64,000 nucleotides of DNA, from positions 1 to 64,000 of the forward strand of contig CAZAUJ010000003.1 in the NCBI GenBank assembly GCA_964488355.1. Reading direction: 5' to 3'. Position 1 is the stretch's first letter. Every line of letters starts with the position of its first letter. The notes beneath the pieces are model-generated. The model was not told where the DNA came from, ran no database searches, and worked only from the letters and a program-made list of their open reading frames with translations. The stretch comes from Thermoanaerobaculum sp964488355. Lineage in GTDB: Bacteria > Acidobacteriota > Thermoanaerobaculia > Thermoanaerobaculales > Thermoanaerobaculaceae. Below, piece by piece: positions 43,489-51,352 of this stretch. The translations under genes were made by a program, and so were the position numbers.

Positions 43489-44244
43489 TCAGCTGATCTT
43501 ACGCCAGTCCTTGCTGTAGAGCTTGCCCTTGCTGTCAAAAAAGAAGGAAGCGACCTCTCCCTCCTCGCTGCGGAAAAGCCAGACGGTCACCTTTTGGCCC
43601 TTGACTTCCTGTTGGCGCACGTTTTGGAGCAGGGGCGTTCCGGTGATGGCCCTAACCTGGGCCATGGTCATGCCTTTTTGCACCTGCTCAAACCTTTCCT
43701 TGGTGATGAAGCGAAACTTTCTGGCTTCCTCCAGCAATGCCTGCAGCTCGGCGGGTACGGGAGCGCCAATGCTTTCAAAATAGCCCTGGGCCGTTTCCAG
43801 AATTTCCACCGCCCTGCGGTAATCTCCGGCCTCGTTCATGTAATCGCGAGCGTTGAGGATCGCGTCGTCGGCGTAAATCTTCAGACCCTCCCTGGTCTCC
43901 GCCGCTTGTGCAGCCTCGTTGAGGGCCGCGTTAAGAAAAGCGGTGAGCTGGTTCTGGTCGTCGCTAAATACGCGGTCCAGCTCTTTGGAAGCTGTCTTCA
44001 CCTGCTCCTCTAACTCCTGTTTGCGCTGGCTTTCGCGTGCATCGAGCTTGGGCTTTTCGCCCAGGGCCGCCAGCTCAGCCCGTAGCTGCTGCAAGGCTTG
44101 CGCCTTTTCCAGGTGCTGCGCGTGCGCCGCTTTGACCTTGGCCAACCCGCCGGCCAGGTCCAGCTTCGGCGCCTCTTCCTTCTTGCCGCCGCAGGCGATG
44201 GCGGCCGCCACCGTCAGGCTCACCACGACCCATGGAGTTTTCAT
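43489..44244 (-). CDS. Lipoprotein with coiled coil and BamE/SmpA-like C-terminal domain
   Basis: A 251-residue exported protein. Signal peptide with lipobox AAAIAC (Cys near residue 18), then a helical coiled-coil region (~25-110) and helices to ~175. The C-terminal ~70 residues (FEQVQKGMTMAQVRAITG, TVWLFRSEEGEVASFFFD) match the SmpA/OmlA fold of BamE. Probably lipid-anchored in the outer or inner membrane with a structural or binding role. ATG at 44244 has GGAGG 6 bases upstream. Confidence 0.8.
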   Translation of the reverse strand: MKTPWVVVSLTVAAAIACGGKKEEAPKLDLAGGLAKVKAAHAQHLEKAQALQQLRAELAALGEKPKLDARESQRKQELEEQVKTASKELDRVFSDDQNQLTAFLNAALNEAAQAAETREGLKIYADDAILNARDYMNEAGDYRRAVEILETAQGYFESIGAPVPAELQALLEEARKFRFITKERFEQVQKGMTMAQVRAITGTPLLQNVRQQEVKGQKVTVWLFRSEEGEVASFFFDSKGKLYSKDWRKIS

Positions 44245-44269
44245 GCCCAACCTCCTTCCCCTCGTGAAA

Positions 44270-44298
44270 AAAGTAGCAAACGCCGGTTTCTAACGCAA
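44270..44298 (-). promoter_or_regulatory. Predicted promoter of the BamE-like lipoprotein gene
   Basis: TTGCGT (44298 to 44293), 17-base spacer, TACTTT (44275 to 44270). It lies back to back with the promoter of the GAF-like gene. Confidence 0.5.
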
Positions 44299-44306
44299 GC
44301 GGTTCC

Positions 44307-44335
44307 TTGACAGAAGCTACCGTCGGCTCAATAAT
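44307..44335 (+). promoter_or_regulatory. Promoter of the GAF-like gene
   Basis: Consensus TTGACA (44307-44312), 17-base spacer, AATAAT (44330-44335); start expected near 44342, 25 bases before the ATG. Confidence 0.72.
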
Positions 44336-44366
44336 GAGCGAGAAGATGAATGGCCAGGAGGCTTCC

Positions 44367-45554
44367 ATGAGCGACCGAGACGCCCTTTTTGCTCACCTGC
44401 AACACGTACGGCAAGCGGCGATGGATCTGTTGCGCACCAAGCTGGATACGCTGGCCAGGCAGGTCCAGGAGGCCACCAGCCGGGTGGTGGCCGACTTGGA
44501 TTTGGTACTCCCCTCCGACCCTGAGGCGCTTTTCCCTCTCGGCTCGGTGGGTGAGTATCTCCCGAAGGCCGCACCCCAGCTTTCGGCACTGGATTTGGCG
44601 CGGGTGCGCGATTTGGACGCAGGCCGGGCGCAGTCGGAAGTGCTCCAGGGCTTGCTGCAAGCCTTGCAGCCTTACGCCGGGGGGCGAGCCATTCTGGTCT
44701 TTCGCGAAGGAACCGTATCTGGCTGGGCGGGAGCAGGATTTTCGCCGGAGACGGTCCGCAGCTGGCAAGCAACGCTGGCGAGCTCGCCTGTTCTCAGCAA
44801 GGTGGCCGCGGGCACACCCGTCTTGCTGCGAGCGGAGGACGATCCGGTCCTTTCGAGCTTCCTCCGCAACCCCGGCGTCAACGTGTTGGTTGTGCCCATG
44901 TCCCTGCGCGGCAAGGTGGTGGGTGCGCTGCTGGCGGAGGAGGGTGAGGCTGGCCTTTCGCTCGAGTGGGTGCAGTTCTATACCTACCTGGCTGGGCTGC
45001 TGCTGGAGACCCTGGCGGTGCGACAAGTTGTGCCTACGCCGGCTTTGACGGTGGTGGAAGACCTCAAGCGTCAGCCAGTCTCGGAAGAAGCAGCTTACGC
45101 GTTCCCCGAGCCGGTGCAGGCAGAAGCCGTTGCTCAGTTCCAGGCACCGCCGGCTGCCACCGAAGAGGAGACGGCGCCCTCCGCGGTAGCGGGAGCACCT
45201 GCAGCGGAAGCGGGGGTGCCCCAGGAAGAGATTGCCCTCGATGCTTCGGCCACTCAGCGAGTGGAAGTTTCAGCAGTGGCGCCGCCGCGCTCTCCGGAAG
45301 AGGAGCGAAAGCACGAGGAGGCTCGGCGGTTTGCTCGCCTGCTGGTCTCCGAAATCCGCTTGTACAACGAACAGGCGGTGCAGGAGGGAAAGGCCAACCG
45401 CGACATCTACGCGCGCTTGAAGGAAGACATTGATCGCTCGCGGGAGATGTACGAGCAACGCATCGCAGCGGAAGTGAGGGCCGTTTCCGACTACTTCTAC
45501 GAGGAGCTAGTGCGTATCCTGGCCGATGGCGATCCGGACGCCTTGGGCCTGTAG
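44367..45554 (+). CDS. GAF-like domain protein with conserved helical C-terminus
   Basis: A 395-residue soluble protein. A helical N-terminus (~1-60), a GAF-like alpha/beta region (~75-215) with ILVFREGTVSGWAGAGF and VNVLVVPMSLRGKVVGALL, an Ala/Pro/Glu-rich linker (~225-320), and a charged helical C-terminus (FARLLVSEIRLYNEQAVQEG, DIYARLKEDIDRSREMYEQR). GAF domains usually bind small ligands; the C-terminal helix block looks like an oligomerisation or partner-binding segment. Function unknown. ATG at 44367 follows CAGGAGG. Confidence 0.75.
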   Translation: MSDRDALFAHLQHVRQAAMDLLRTKLDTLARQVQEATSRVVADLDLVLPSDPEALFPLGSVGEYLPKAAPQLSALDLARVRDLDAGRAQSEVLQGLLQALQPYAGGRAILVFREGTVSGWAGAGFSPETVRSWQATLASSPVLSKVAAGTPVLLRAEDDPVLSSFLRNPGVNVLVVPMSLRGKVVGALLAEEGEAGLSLEWVQFYTYLAGLLLETLAVRQVVPTPALTVVEDLKRQPVSEEAAYAFPEPVQAEAVAQFQAPPAATEEETAPSAVAGAPAAEAGVPQEEIALDASATQRVEVSAVAPPRSPEEERKHEEARRFARLLVSEIRLYNEQAVQEGKANRDIYARLKEDIDRSREMYEQRIAAEVRAVSDYFYEELVRILADGDPDALGL

Positions 45555-47505
45555 CCTGCTCCTGGCCCTGTTCTCGGGCTGCGGCGAGAAAGCCCCCCCA
45601 GCTCCCACACTCAGCGCAGCCCTTAAGGTCCCGGGTGACGCGGGCGAAAAGGCAAAAGCCCTTCTGCGGGTCGCCTTTCAGGGGGAGGCTGGCTCGCGCG
45701 CCGAGGCTTTTTTCTTGGCCGGCCTTTTTGCCTGTGACGCCGGCTCGCCGATGGCAGCAGCCCGCGCTTTTTCCTTGGCCAAGCCGGAAGGGCCACGGGC
45801 TTGGCTTGCAGGGCGACGCTTGGAGGAGGCGTGTGCCCGCGTACCCCTGCCCCAAGTGGCTCTGGCAGGCCTTAAGGGACAGGCATGGCTCTCCCAGGAG
45901 GCCTGGGAGCGGATTTCCCTCGCTTCGGCCGAGGGTTGGTGGCAGAAAGGGGCGGTGGCGGCAGCACAGGCGGCTTTAGGGGCGGCGGAGAGCTACGGCC
46001 CAGCTAACCGCCCGCGGGCGAGGGTCCTGCGTACCAAGCTTTGGCCGGAGGAGGCCCGGCAAGCACAGCAGGCACTGTTGCTGGAAAGCCCGCAGGTCCT
46101 AATTTCTGCTTTCCCTGAGGTGTCCTGGCAGGCTCTCGCCGGCCACATGACCTCTCACCAGTGGCGGCAACTGGGACAGGCGTGGCTAGCGGCCGGCGCG
46201 CCGCAAGAGGCCCTGGTAGCCGCCCAGAGGGCGGGCAGGGAGGGCGTAGAGGTGGCCACCCGGGCGCTGTTGCTGCTGCGTCGCAGCCGCGAAGCGGAAG
46301 CAATGGCCACGCGGATGCCGGATGGCGGGCCTCGGCAAGACCTGCTGTTGGCGCACGCACTGCGCCAACAGGCATGGAGTAGCGAGGGCGCGGCGCGGGG
46401 GGTGCTGCTGGCGCGCATGGCTCAAGCCGCTCGGCGCGCCCTTGGGCAAGCACAAGGGAGCGAGCGGGCGGAGGCCCAGGTGCTGTTGGCCGAAGCGCTG
46501 GTGGAAACCGGTCAGCTGAGCCAAGTGCCGCAGCTGCTCCGCCAGACGGCGGAAAGCAAACCGGCGCGCTGGGATTGGGTGGCGCGCCGTTTCCTGCTGC
46601 ACGCGGCCCGCCAGGGCTTAAAACCCGACCTCGCTTCGGAGCTTTTAGGACCGCGGCTGCGCCGGTTGAGCCAGTTTTGGGCTGGGTACCTCGCCTGGCG
46701 CAAAGGTGACCCGTCGGGGCTCAAACAGCTGGCGTCCTCTGGGCATCCGGACTTGGCCGCCCGCTGGGCGGCCAAGCTGGTGGGGGGTTCGGTAGTTTGG
46801 CAGCCCAGCGAGCTGGCCCCCGAAGCCGCTCCACCGCCTCAGTGGAGCCAGAGCCTGCTGGCCGCCGGACGGACCAGCGATGTCATTCTCGCGTGGCGCA
46901 CGTCGTTGGAGTCCACCGCAGAGACGGGGGCCGCCTGGTTGGGGTTGTTGCAGCTGGCTAAGTTGCCCCCTTTGGACGCGATTCCCTTGCTGACCCGTGC
47001 CGAACCGCGCTTGCTCAGCGGGCCGTGGCACGGCGTGCCTCGCTCATTGCTACGCCAGTACCTGCCCTTGCCCTATGTCGACGAGCTGGAACGGGCGGCG
47101 CAGGCCTACCGTATCCCGCCCTGGTATTTGGCCGCGGTGGTGCGGCAGGAATCCGCTTTTAACCCCCAGGCACGTTCCGCGAAAGGCGCCCTAGGTCTGG
47201 CGCAGCTGTTGCCGCAGACTGCTGGTCTCCCGGAAGCCAGCCTCCTCCGTCCGGGCGAGAACCTGCGGGCGGGCGCCAAGTTTCTGGCTTTCCTGCTGGA
47301 GCGGTTTGCTGGCCACTGGGAGCCCACCTTGGCGGCGTACAACGCGGGCGAGCGGCGGGTGCGTCCGGCTTGGGTACAGGCGAAGAAACAGGAGGGGCCC
47401 TTTTTCGTAGAAGCTTTGGAGCTGCCAGAAACCTGGGACTATGTCCATCGGGTGATGCTCTTTGCCGAGGGCTACCGAGCCCTTTATTGGCCTGAAAACC
47501 CTTAG
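45526..47505 (+). CDS. Soluble lytic murein transglycosylase (GH23), lipoprotein
   Basis: A 659-residue exported peptidoglycan lyase. Signal peptide with lipobox LFSGC, a long alpha-helical superhelix (~40-520) as in Slt70, and a C-terminal SLT domain. The catalytic Glu lies in VVRQESAFNPQARS (about residue 541), followed by GALGLAQLLPQTA and AAYNAGERRV. It cleaves glycan strands to give 1,6-anhydromuropeptides. Its ATG lies 29 bases inside the end of the preceding gene; the ribosome site is weak, suggesting translational coupling. Confidence 0.93.
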   Translation: MAIRTPWACSLLLALFSGCGEKAPPAPTLSAALKVPGDAGEKAKALLRVAFQGEAGSRAEAFFLAGLFACDAGSPMAAARAFSLAKPEGPRAWLAGRRLEEACARVPLPQVALAGLKGQAWLSQEAWERISLASAEGWWQKGAVAAAQAALGAAESYGPANRPRARVLRTKLWPEEARQAQQALLLESPQVLISAFPEVSWQALAGHMTSHQWRQLGQAWLAAGAPQEALVAAQRAGREGVEVATRALLLLRRSREAEAMATRMPDGGPRQDLLLAHALRQQAWSSEGAARGVLLARMAQAARRALGQAQGSERAEAQVLLAEALVETGQLSQVPQLLRQTAESKPARWDWVARRFLLHAARQGLKPDLASELLGPRLRRLSQFWAGYLAWRKGDPSGLKQLASSGHPDLAARWAAKLVGGSVVWQPSELAPEAAPPPQWSQSLLAAGRTSDVILAWRTSLESTAETGAAWLGLLQLAKLPPLDAIPLLTRAEPRLLSGPWHGVPRSLLRQYLPLPYVDELERAAQAYRIPPWYLAAVVRQESAFNPQARSAKGALGLAQLLPQTAGLPEASLLRPGENLRAGAKFLAFLLERFAGHWEPTLAAYNAGERRVRPAWVQAKKQEGPFFVEALELPETWDYVHRVMLFAEGYRALYWPENP

Positions 47506-47514
47506 GGAGGCTCG

Positions 47515-47907
47515 ATGACGGGCGTTCCGCTCAGTACCTCGCGGCGTCAGCAGCTGCTCGACGTGACCCCTTTGATCAGCCGGGCGGTGGCTGATTCGGG
47601 CGTGGTTGAGGGCCTCTGCCATGTTTTTGTGCCCCACACCACCGCCGCTGTGCTCATCAACGAGGGGGCCGACCCGGCGGTGAAGGAAGACATCCTTTCG
47701 GCCTTGCAGGCCATGCTGCCAAGCATTCCCTTCGCCCACGCGGAAGGCAATTCCGACGCCCACGTGCTGGCGAGCCTTGTGGGGTCCTCCGTGCTGGTGC
47801 CGGTCTCCGGTGGGCAGCTGGTCTTGGGTCGCTGGCAGGCGATTTTCTTTCTGGAGCTGGATGGGCCACGGCGGCGGGAGCTTTTCGTCACCTGCCTGCG
47901 AGCTTAA
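47515..47907 (+). CDS. yjbQ: YjbQ/UPF0047 family protein
   Basis: A 130-residue protein of the UPF0047 fold. The conserved metal/ligand residues appear in FVPHTTAAVLINEGAD and HAEGNSDAHVLASLVG, and WQAIFFLELDGPRRREL gives the typical C-terminus. Some members have weak thiamine-phosphate synthase activity, but the physiological role is unsettled. It follows the transglycosylase gene by 9 bases, with GGAGG before the ATG. Confidence 0.93.
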   Translation: MTGVPLSTSRRQQLLDVTPLISRAVADSGVVEGLCHVFVPHTTAAVLINEGADPAVKEDILSALQAMLPSIPFAHAEGNSDAHVLASLVGSSVLVPVSGGQLVLGRWQAIFFLELDGPRRRELFVTCLRA

Positions 47908-49022
47908 AGGCCCAAGGCCGTCACTGCCTGGCAGTAGAGAGCTTCCAAGCGCGCGCCTCGCACCGCGGTGGAAAATCCCGCCACCACCCTCGCCCTTGCT
48001 CGCTCCCCTAGGTGGCGGGCTAGCTCCTTGTCCGTAAGCAGCCGCAGCATGGCCGTGGACAGGGCAGGCACATCGCGTGGCGGTACCAGCAGTCCCACAT
48101 TCCCATTCGCCACCAGCTCGGTGTTACCCCCCACGGTGGTGGCCACCACCGGCTTGGCGAGGGCCATAGCCTCACGGATGGTGCCGGTAATGCCGGTCCC
48201 CGCCCAGGAAGGATCCACTACCAAGTCACAGGCGGCCAGAACGTCTGGCATGTCACGTCGAGCCGGCAGGGCGTGGACCGCCCCTCCCAAACCCAGGGCT
48301 TGGGCTTCAGCCAGCACCTCGTGCCGTTGCCGTTCGCTCCCACAGCCCACCAATAAAGCCTCAGCCTGCGGCAGCTTCCTGCGCACCTGGACGAAGGCGG
48401 CCAAGAGCTCCCGCCAGCCCTTCCACTCGCGGATACCCACGTGCCCAACCAGGGCCGTGTGCGGGTGAATAGCCAGCTCCTGGCGTACCCGCGCTCCACA
48501 AGCTCGCTGGGGGTGGAAGCGCTCCGTATCCACGCCCGCGTAAACCGTCACTACCTTGTGCTCCGGCAAGCCCGTGGAGCGCAGGACCACGTTGCGGATT
48601 GCTTCGCACACCGCCACCACGGCATAGACTTTGGCGGAGCGATACTTGAAACGAGAAAAGGAGCCAACGGGGAAAGAAACGCCGCGGTTGACGAAAAGGG
48701 CAAACCGCGCACCCCAGAGGGTGGCCAGTAAGGCCACTGCATGGGCAATCCCTTTGTGAACGTGGACCACCTGGAGCTGGAGTCGGGAGGCTAACCCTGC
48801 TAGGCTCCTCGCGGAACGCAGGTCCAGCTCGTGGGATAAGGGCAAGGTCACATGGCGCACACCGGTTCCCGCCAGCTCCTGGGTAATGGTCGGGTCGGGC
48901 CGAGTGATTACCACCACCTGGTGACCCCTTTTGGCCAGCTCCTTCGCCCCCTCCAGCATTTGCCGCACGGAGCCGGTGGCCAAGGAAGTCTTTTCCAGGA
49001 CCTGGGCGATGCGTAAGCTCAT
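47904..49022 (-). CDS. GT4-family glycosyltransferase
   Basis: A 372-residue GT-B fold enzyme. The N-terminal domain has a glycine-rich SLATGSVRQMLEGAKELAKRG and HVHKGIAHA; the C-terminal donor domain has VGHVGIREWKGWRELLAAF, LLVGCGSERQ and the E(x7)E-type REAMALAKPVVATTVGG. Likely transfers a nucleotide-sugar to lipid or glycan; substrate unknown. ATG at 49022 has no ribosome site and lies 10 bases after a strong hairpin. Convergent with yjbQ, overlapping by 4 bases. Confidence 0.88.
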   Translation of the reverse strand: MSLRIAQVLEKTSLATGSVRQMLEGAKELAKRGHQVVVITRPDPTITQELAGTGVRHVTLPLSHELDLRSARSLAGLASRLQLQVVHVHKGIAHAVALLATLWGARFALFVNRGVSFPVGSFSRFKYRSAKVYAVVAVCEAIRNVVLRSTGLPEHKVVTVYAGVDTERFHPQRACGARVRQELAIHPHTALVGHVGIREWKGWRELLAAFVQVRRKLPQAEALLVGCGSERQRHEVLAEAQALGLGGAVHALPARRDMPDVLAACDLVVDPSWAGTGITGTIREAMALAKPVVATTVGGNTELVANGNVGLLVPPRDVPALSTAMLRLLTDKELARHLGERARARVVAGFSTAVRGARLEALYCQAVTALGL

Positions 49023-49031
49023 GGGGAACAA

Positions 49032-49052
49032 AGGGGCGGCGAAGCCGCCCCT
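49032..49052 (-). terminator. Hairpin after the OPT transporter gene
   Basis: A perfect 9-bp stem AGGGGCGGC/GCCGCCCCT with a TTC loop, 12 bases past the OPT stop, followed on the minus strand by TTGTTCC. It probably terminates or attenuates transcription before the glycosyltransferase gene. Confidence 0.65.
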
Positions 49053-49064
49053 GTCCTTTTCCGC

Positions 49065-51122
49065 TTACATCACCGCGGTGGGCGGTGCGGGCTCATCGGC
49101 CGCGCCTGCCTTGCCCAGGGGCACGAAAATCAAGTAGGCGGCAATGGCCAGAGCGAACAACACGGCCAAAAACGGGCTCGCATGCCAACTGGGGAACCAC
49201 TCTCCCAGGTTGAAAAAGGCCTTGTCGCGGAAAAACACCACGGCCGCCACCACCAAGCCCATGAGTGCCTCACCGGCGATGAGGCCGGAGGCGGCCAGCA
49301 CCCCTGCGTTCTCCACCCGCGCCTTCTGAGCCTCGTTGTAGCCGCGCTTGGCCACCTGCCAATCCACCGCCGCGCGAATCAGGCCGCCCACAAAGATGGC
49401 GAAAGTGGTCTCCAGGGGCAAGTACATGCCCACGGAAAAGAGCATGGGGCTTTTAACCTTCACCAAGATGAGGGCAAAACCCATAACGATGCCCACGATC
49501 ACCAGCGGCCAGGCCATCTCACCGCCCACAATACCCTGGGACAGGGTGGCCATCAGGCCGGCCTGGGGTGCCGCCAGCGCCTTGTCACCGAAGCCTGTAC
49601 CCCCTTGCTTGATGTTGGAGAAGTGCAGCACGTAAAGGGGGAAAAACATCACCGCCCCCGCAACCACGACGCCAATCAGGTCACCCAGCTGCATCTTCCA
49701 GGGCGTACCGCCCAGAAGGTGGCCGACCTTCAGGTCTTGCAGCATCTCGCCGGCCACAGCCGAGGAAACACACACCACGCTCGCCACACCCAAGACTGCG
49801 GCCACGCCCTGTATGCCCGACACGCCAAGGATCACCATGGTGAGGGCTGCCACCATGAGGGTGGCCAAGGTCAAGCCGGAAACGGGGTTGTTGGAGGAGC
49901 CGATCATGCCCACCAGGTTGCCCGAAACCGCGGCAAAGAAGAACCCGGTGACCAGCATGACCGCGGCGGCGGCCACCGCTCCGCCAATCACGCCAGCAAA
50001 ATAGCTGTATAGGATGACCATGAGGACGAACACGGCCGCCACACCCAGGAGCACAACTTTGAAGTTGAGGTCCCGGTCGGTGCGGGCGGTAGCTTCTGCG
50101 CTGGCGGCCGACTTTTTCAGGTCGGAAACGGAACGGGCCAGGCCGGCCTTGAGGTTGGCACGCATACGGTAAAGGGTGTAACCGGCCCCCACCAACATAC
50201 CGCCCACGGCCATGGGTCGCACGATGAACTTCCACAGCCGATCGGAAAGGAGAGCCCAAGCCTGCTCGCTTCCCGGCTGCACCCCAACGGAAGCAGCAAA
50301 GCCGTCCATCATGGAAGGCCCCAGGAAGAAAACCAAAAGGGGCACAAAAAGGCCCCAAGCCAACAGACCCCCGGCAAAGTTAAGGGCGGCCAGGGTGGGA
50401 CCGATGATGTAGCCCACACCCATGTAGGCTGGGCTAACCGCTGGAGCGGAAATGGTCGAAATACCACCCACATCCCGCAAGGTGTAGGCGTCCTTTTGGA
50501 AGCCCAGCCGCACCAGGCTCTTTCCTGCTTCACCCACTTTCAGCAGAAAGTCGTTGGAGGCGCGAAACAGACCAAAGTCCCCCAGGAACTTGATCACCGC
50601 TCCCACACCCATAGCCTTGAACAGTTGCACGGCCGCTTCCGCGCCTCGTTGACCCGCCTTGTGGATTTCCGCCGCGGCCACCGACTCGGGGAAGGGAAGC
50701 TCCGGATCCTCCACCATCACCCGCCGTAGCATGGTGACAAAGAGAATGCCCAAGATGCCACCAACGATCATGAGCGCTGTGGCAAGCAGATAGTCCTTGA
50801 CCGTGTTGAAGGGCCATATCCCCAGGATGACAAAGGCGGGGATAGTGAAGATCGCCCCGGCCGCCACCGACTCGCCGATGGAGCCCACGGTCCGAGCAAA
50901 GTTCTCCTCCAATAGGGACCCGCGCGCGAGACGAAGAACGGCCATGGCAATGACGGCGGCGGGGTAGGTAGCCGCGATGGTCATCCCCGCTTTGAGGCCC
51001 AGGTAGGCGTTGGCCGCACCCAGCACCACGCTCATCACTAGGCCCAAAATTAACGCCCGCCCCGTAAACTCGCTCATGGTCACGTGGGCGGGCACATAGG
51101 GGGTGAAGGACTTTTCACTCAT
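49065..51122 (-). CDS. OPT-family oligopeptide transporter
   Basis: A 685-residue integral membrane protein with about 15-16 helices. N-terminal SEKSFTPYVPAHVTMSEFTG leads into ANAYLGLKAGMTIAATYPAA, typical of bacterial OPT proteins; PELPFPESVAAAEIHKAG and a C-terminal GLIAGEALMGLVVAAV are also characteristic. Proton-driven import of peptides or modified amino acids is the usual role. ATG at 51122 follows GGGAGG; a weak promoter (TTGACC and TAGAAT, 19-base spacer, 51218 to 51188) lies upstream. Confidence 0.92.
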   Translation of the reverse strand: MSEKSFTPYVPAHVTMSEFTGRALILGLVMSVVLGAANAYLGLKAGMTIAATYPAAVIAMAVLRLARGSLLEENFARTVGSIGESVAAGAIFTIPAFVILGIWPFNTVKDYLLATALMIVGGILGILFVTMLRRVMVEDPELPFPESVAAAEIHKAGQRGAEAAVQLFKAMGVGAVIKFLGDFGLFRASNDFLLKVGEAGKSLVRLGFQKDAYTLRDVGGISTISAPAVSPAYMGVGYIIGPTLAALNFAGGLLAWGLFVPLLVFFLGPSMMDGFAASVGVQPGSEQAWALLSDRLWKFIVRPMAVGGMLVGAGYTLYRMRANLKAGLARSVSDLKKSAASAEATARTDRDLNFKVVLLGVAAVFVLMVILYSYFAGVIGGAVAAAAVMLVTGFFFAAVSGNLVGMIGSSNNPVSGLTLATLMVAALTMVILGVSGIQGVAAVLGVASVVCVSSAVAGEMLQDLKVGHLLGGTPWKMQLGDLIGVVVAGAVMFFPLYVLHFSNIKQGGTGFGDKALAAPQAGLMATLSQGIVGGEMAWPLVIVGIVMGFALILVKVKSPMLFSVGMYLPLETTFAIFVGGLIRAAVDWQVAKRGYNEAQKARVENAGVLAASGLIAGEALMGLVVAAVVFFRDKAFFNLGEWFPSWHASPFLAVLFALAIAAYLIFVPLGKAGAADEPAPPTAVM

Positions 51123-51284
51123 TGCCGCCTCCCTTCCTTTCGCCACCGACCGTTTCTGGGCCGAAGCGGCGGTGTTGTACTCGCGGCATTCTACAGGAGC
51201 TACAAGACACAGGGTCAAGGGGTCAAGTCCATAAGGAATTGAGTCGAGCGCGCGCATGTCTTTTCTACTCATGTAGTCGTGGAC

Positions 51285-51313
51285 TTGACAATGCCAGGCG
51301 CATATCCGATATT
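51285..51313 (+). promoter_or_regulatory. Predicted promoter of clpB
   Basis: Consensus TTGACA (51285-51290), 17-base spacer, GATATT (51308-51313), 40 bases before the ATG. A small inverted repeat GAGCC/GGCTC (51321-51337) lies in the leader. No CIRCE element is seen. Confidence 0.6.
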
Positions 51314-51352
51314 AGCTGGTGAGCCGTTTTCTGGCTCGTGGAGGAAAGAAAC

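Noticed and set aside
51200..51240. Repeated GGTCAAG/GGTCAAG upstream of the OPT gene as an operator
   Set aside because: Two copies of a 7-mer near a weak -35 are easily chance; no known regulator site matches.
51320..51340. GAGCC/GGCTC inverted repeat before clpB as a heat-shock operator
   Set aside because: Stem is only 5 bp and it does not resemble CIRCE or other known heat-shock operators.
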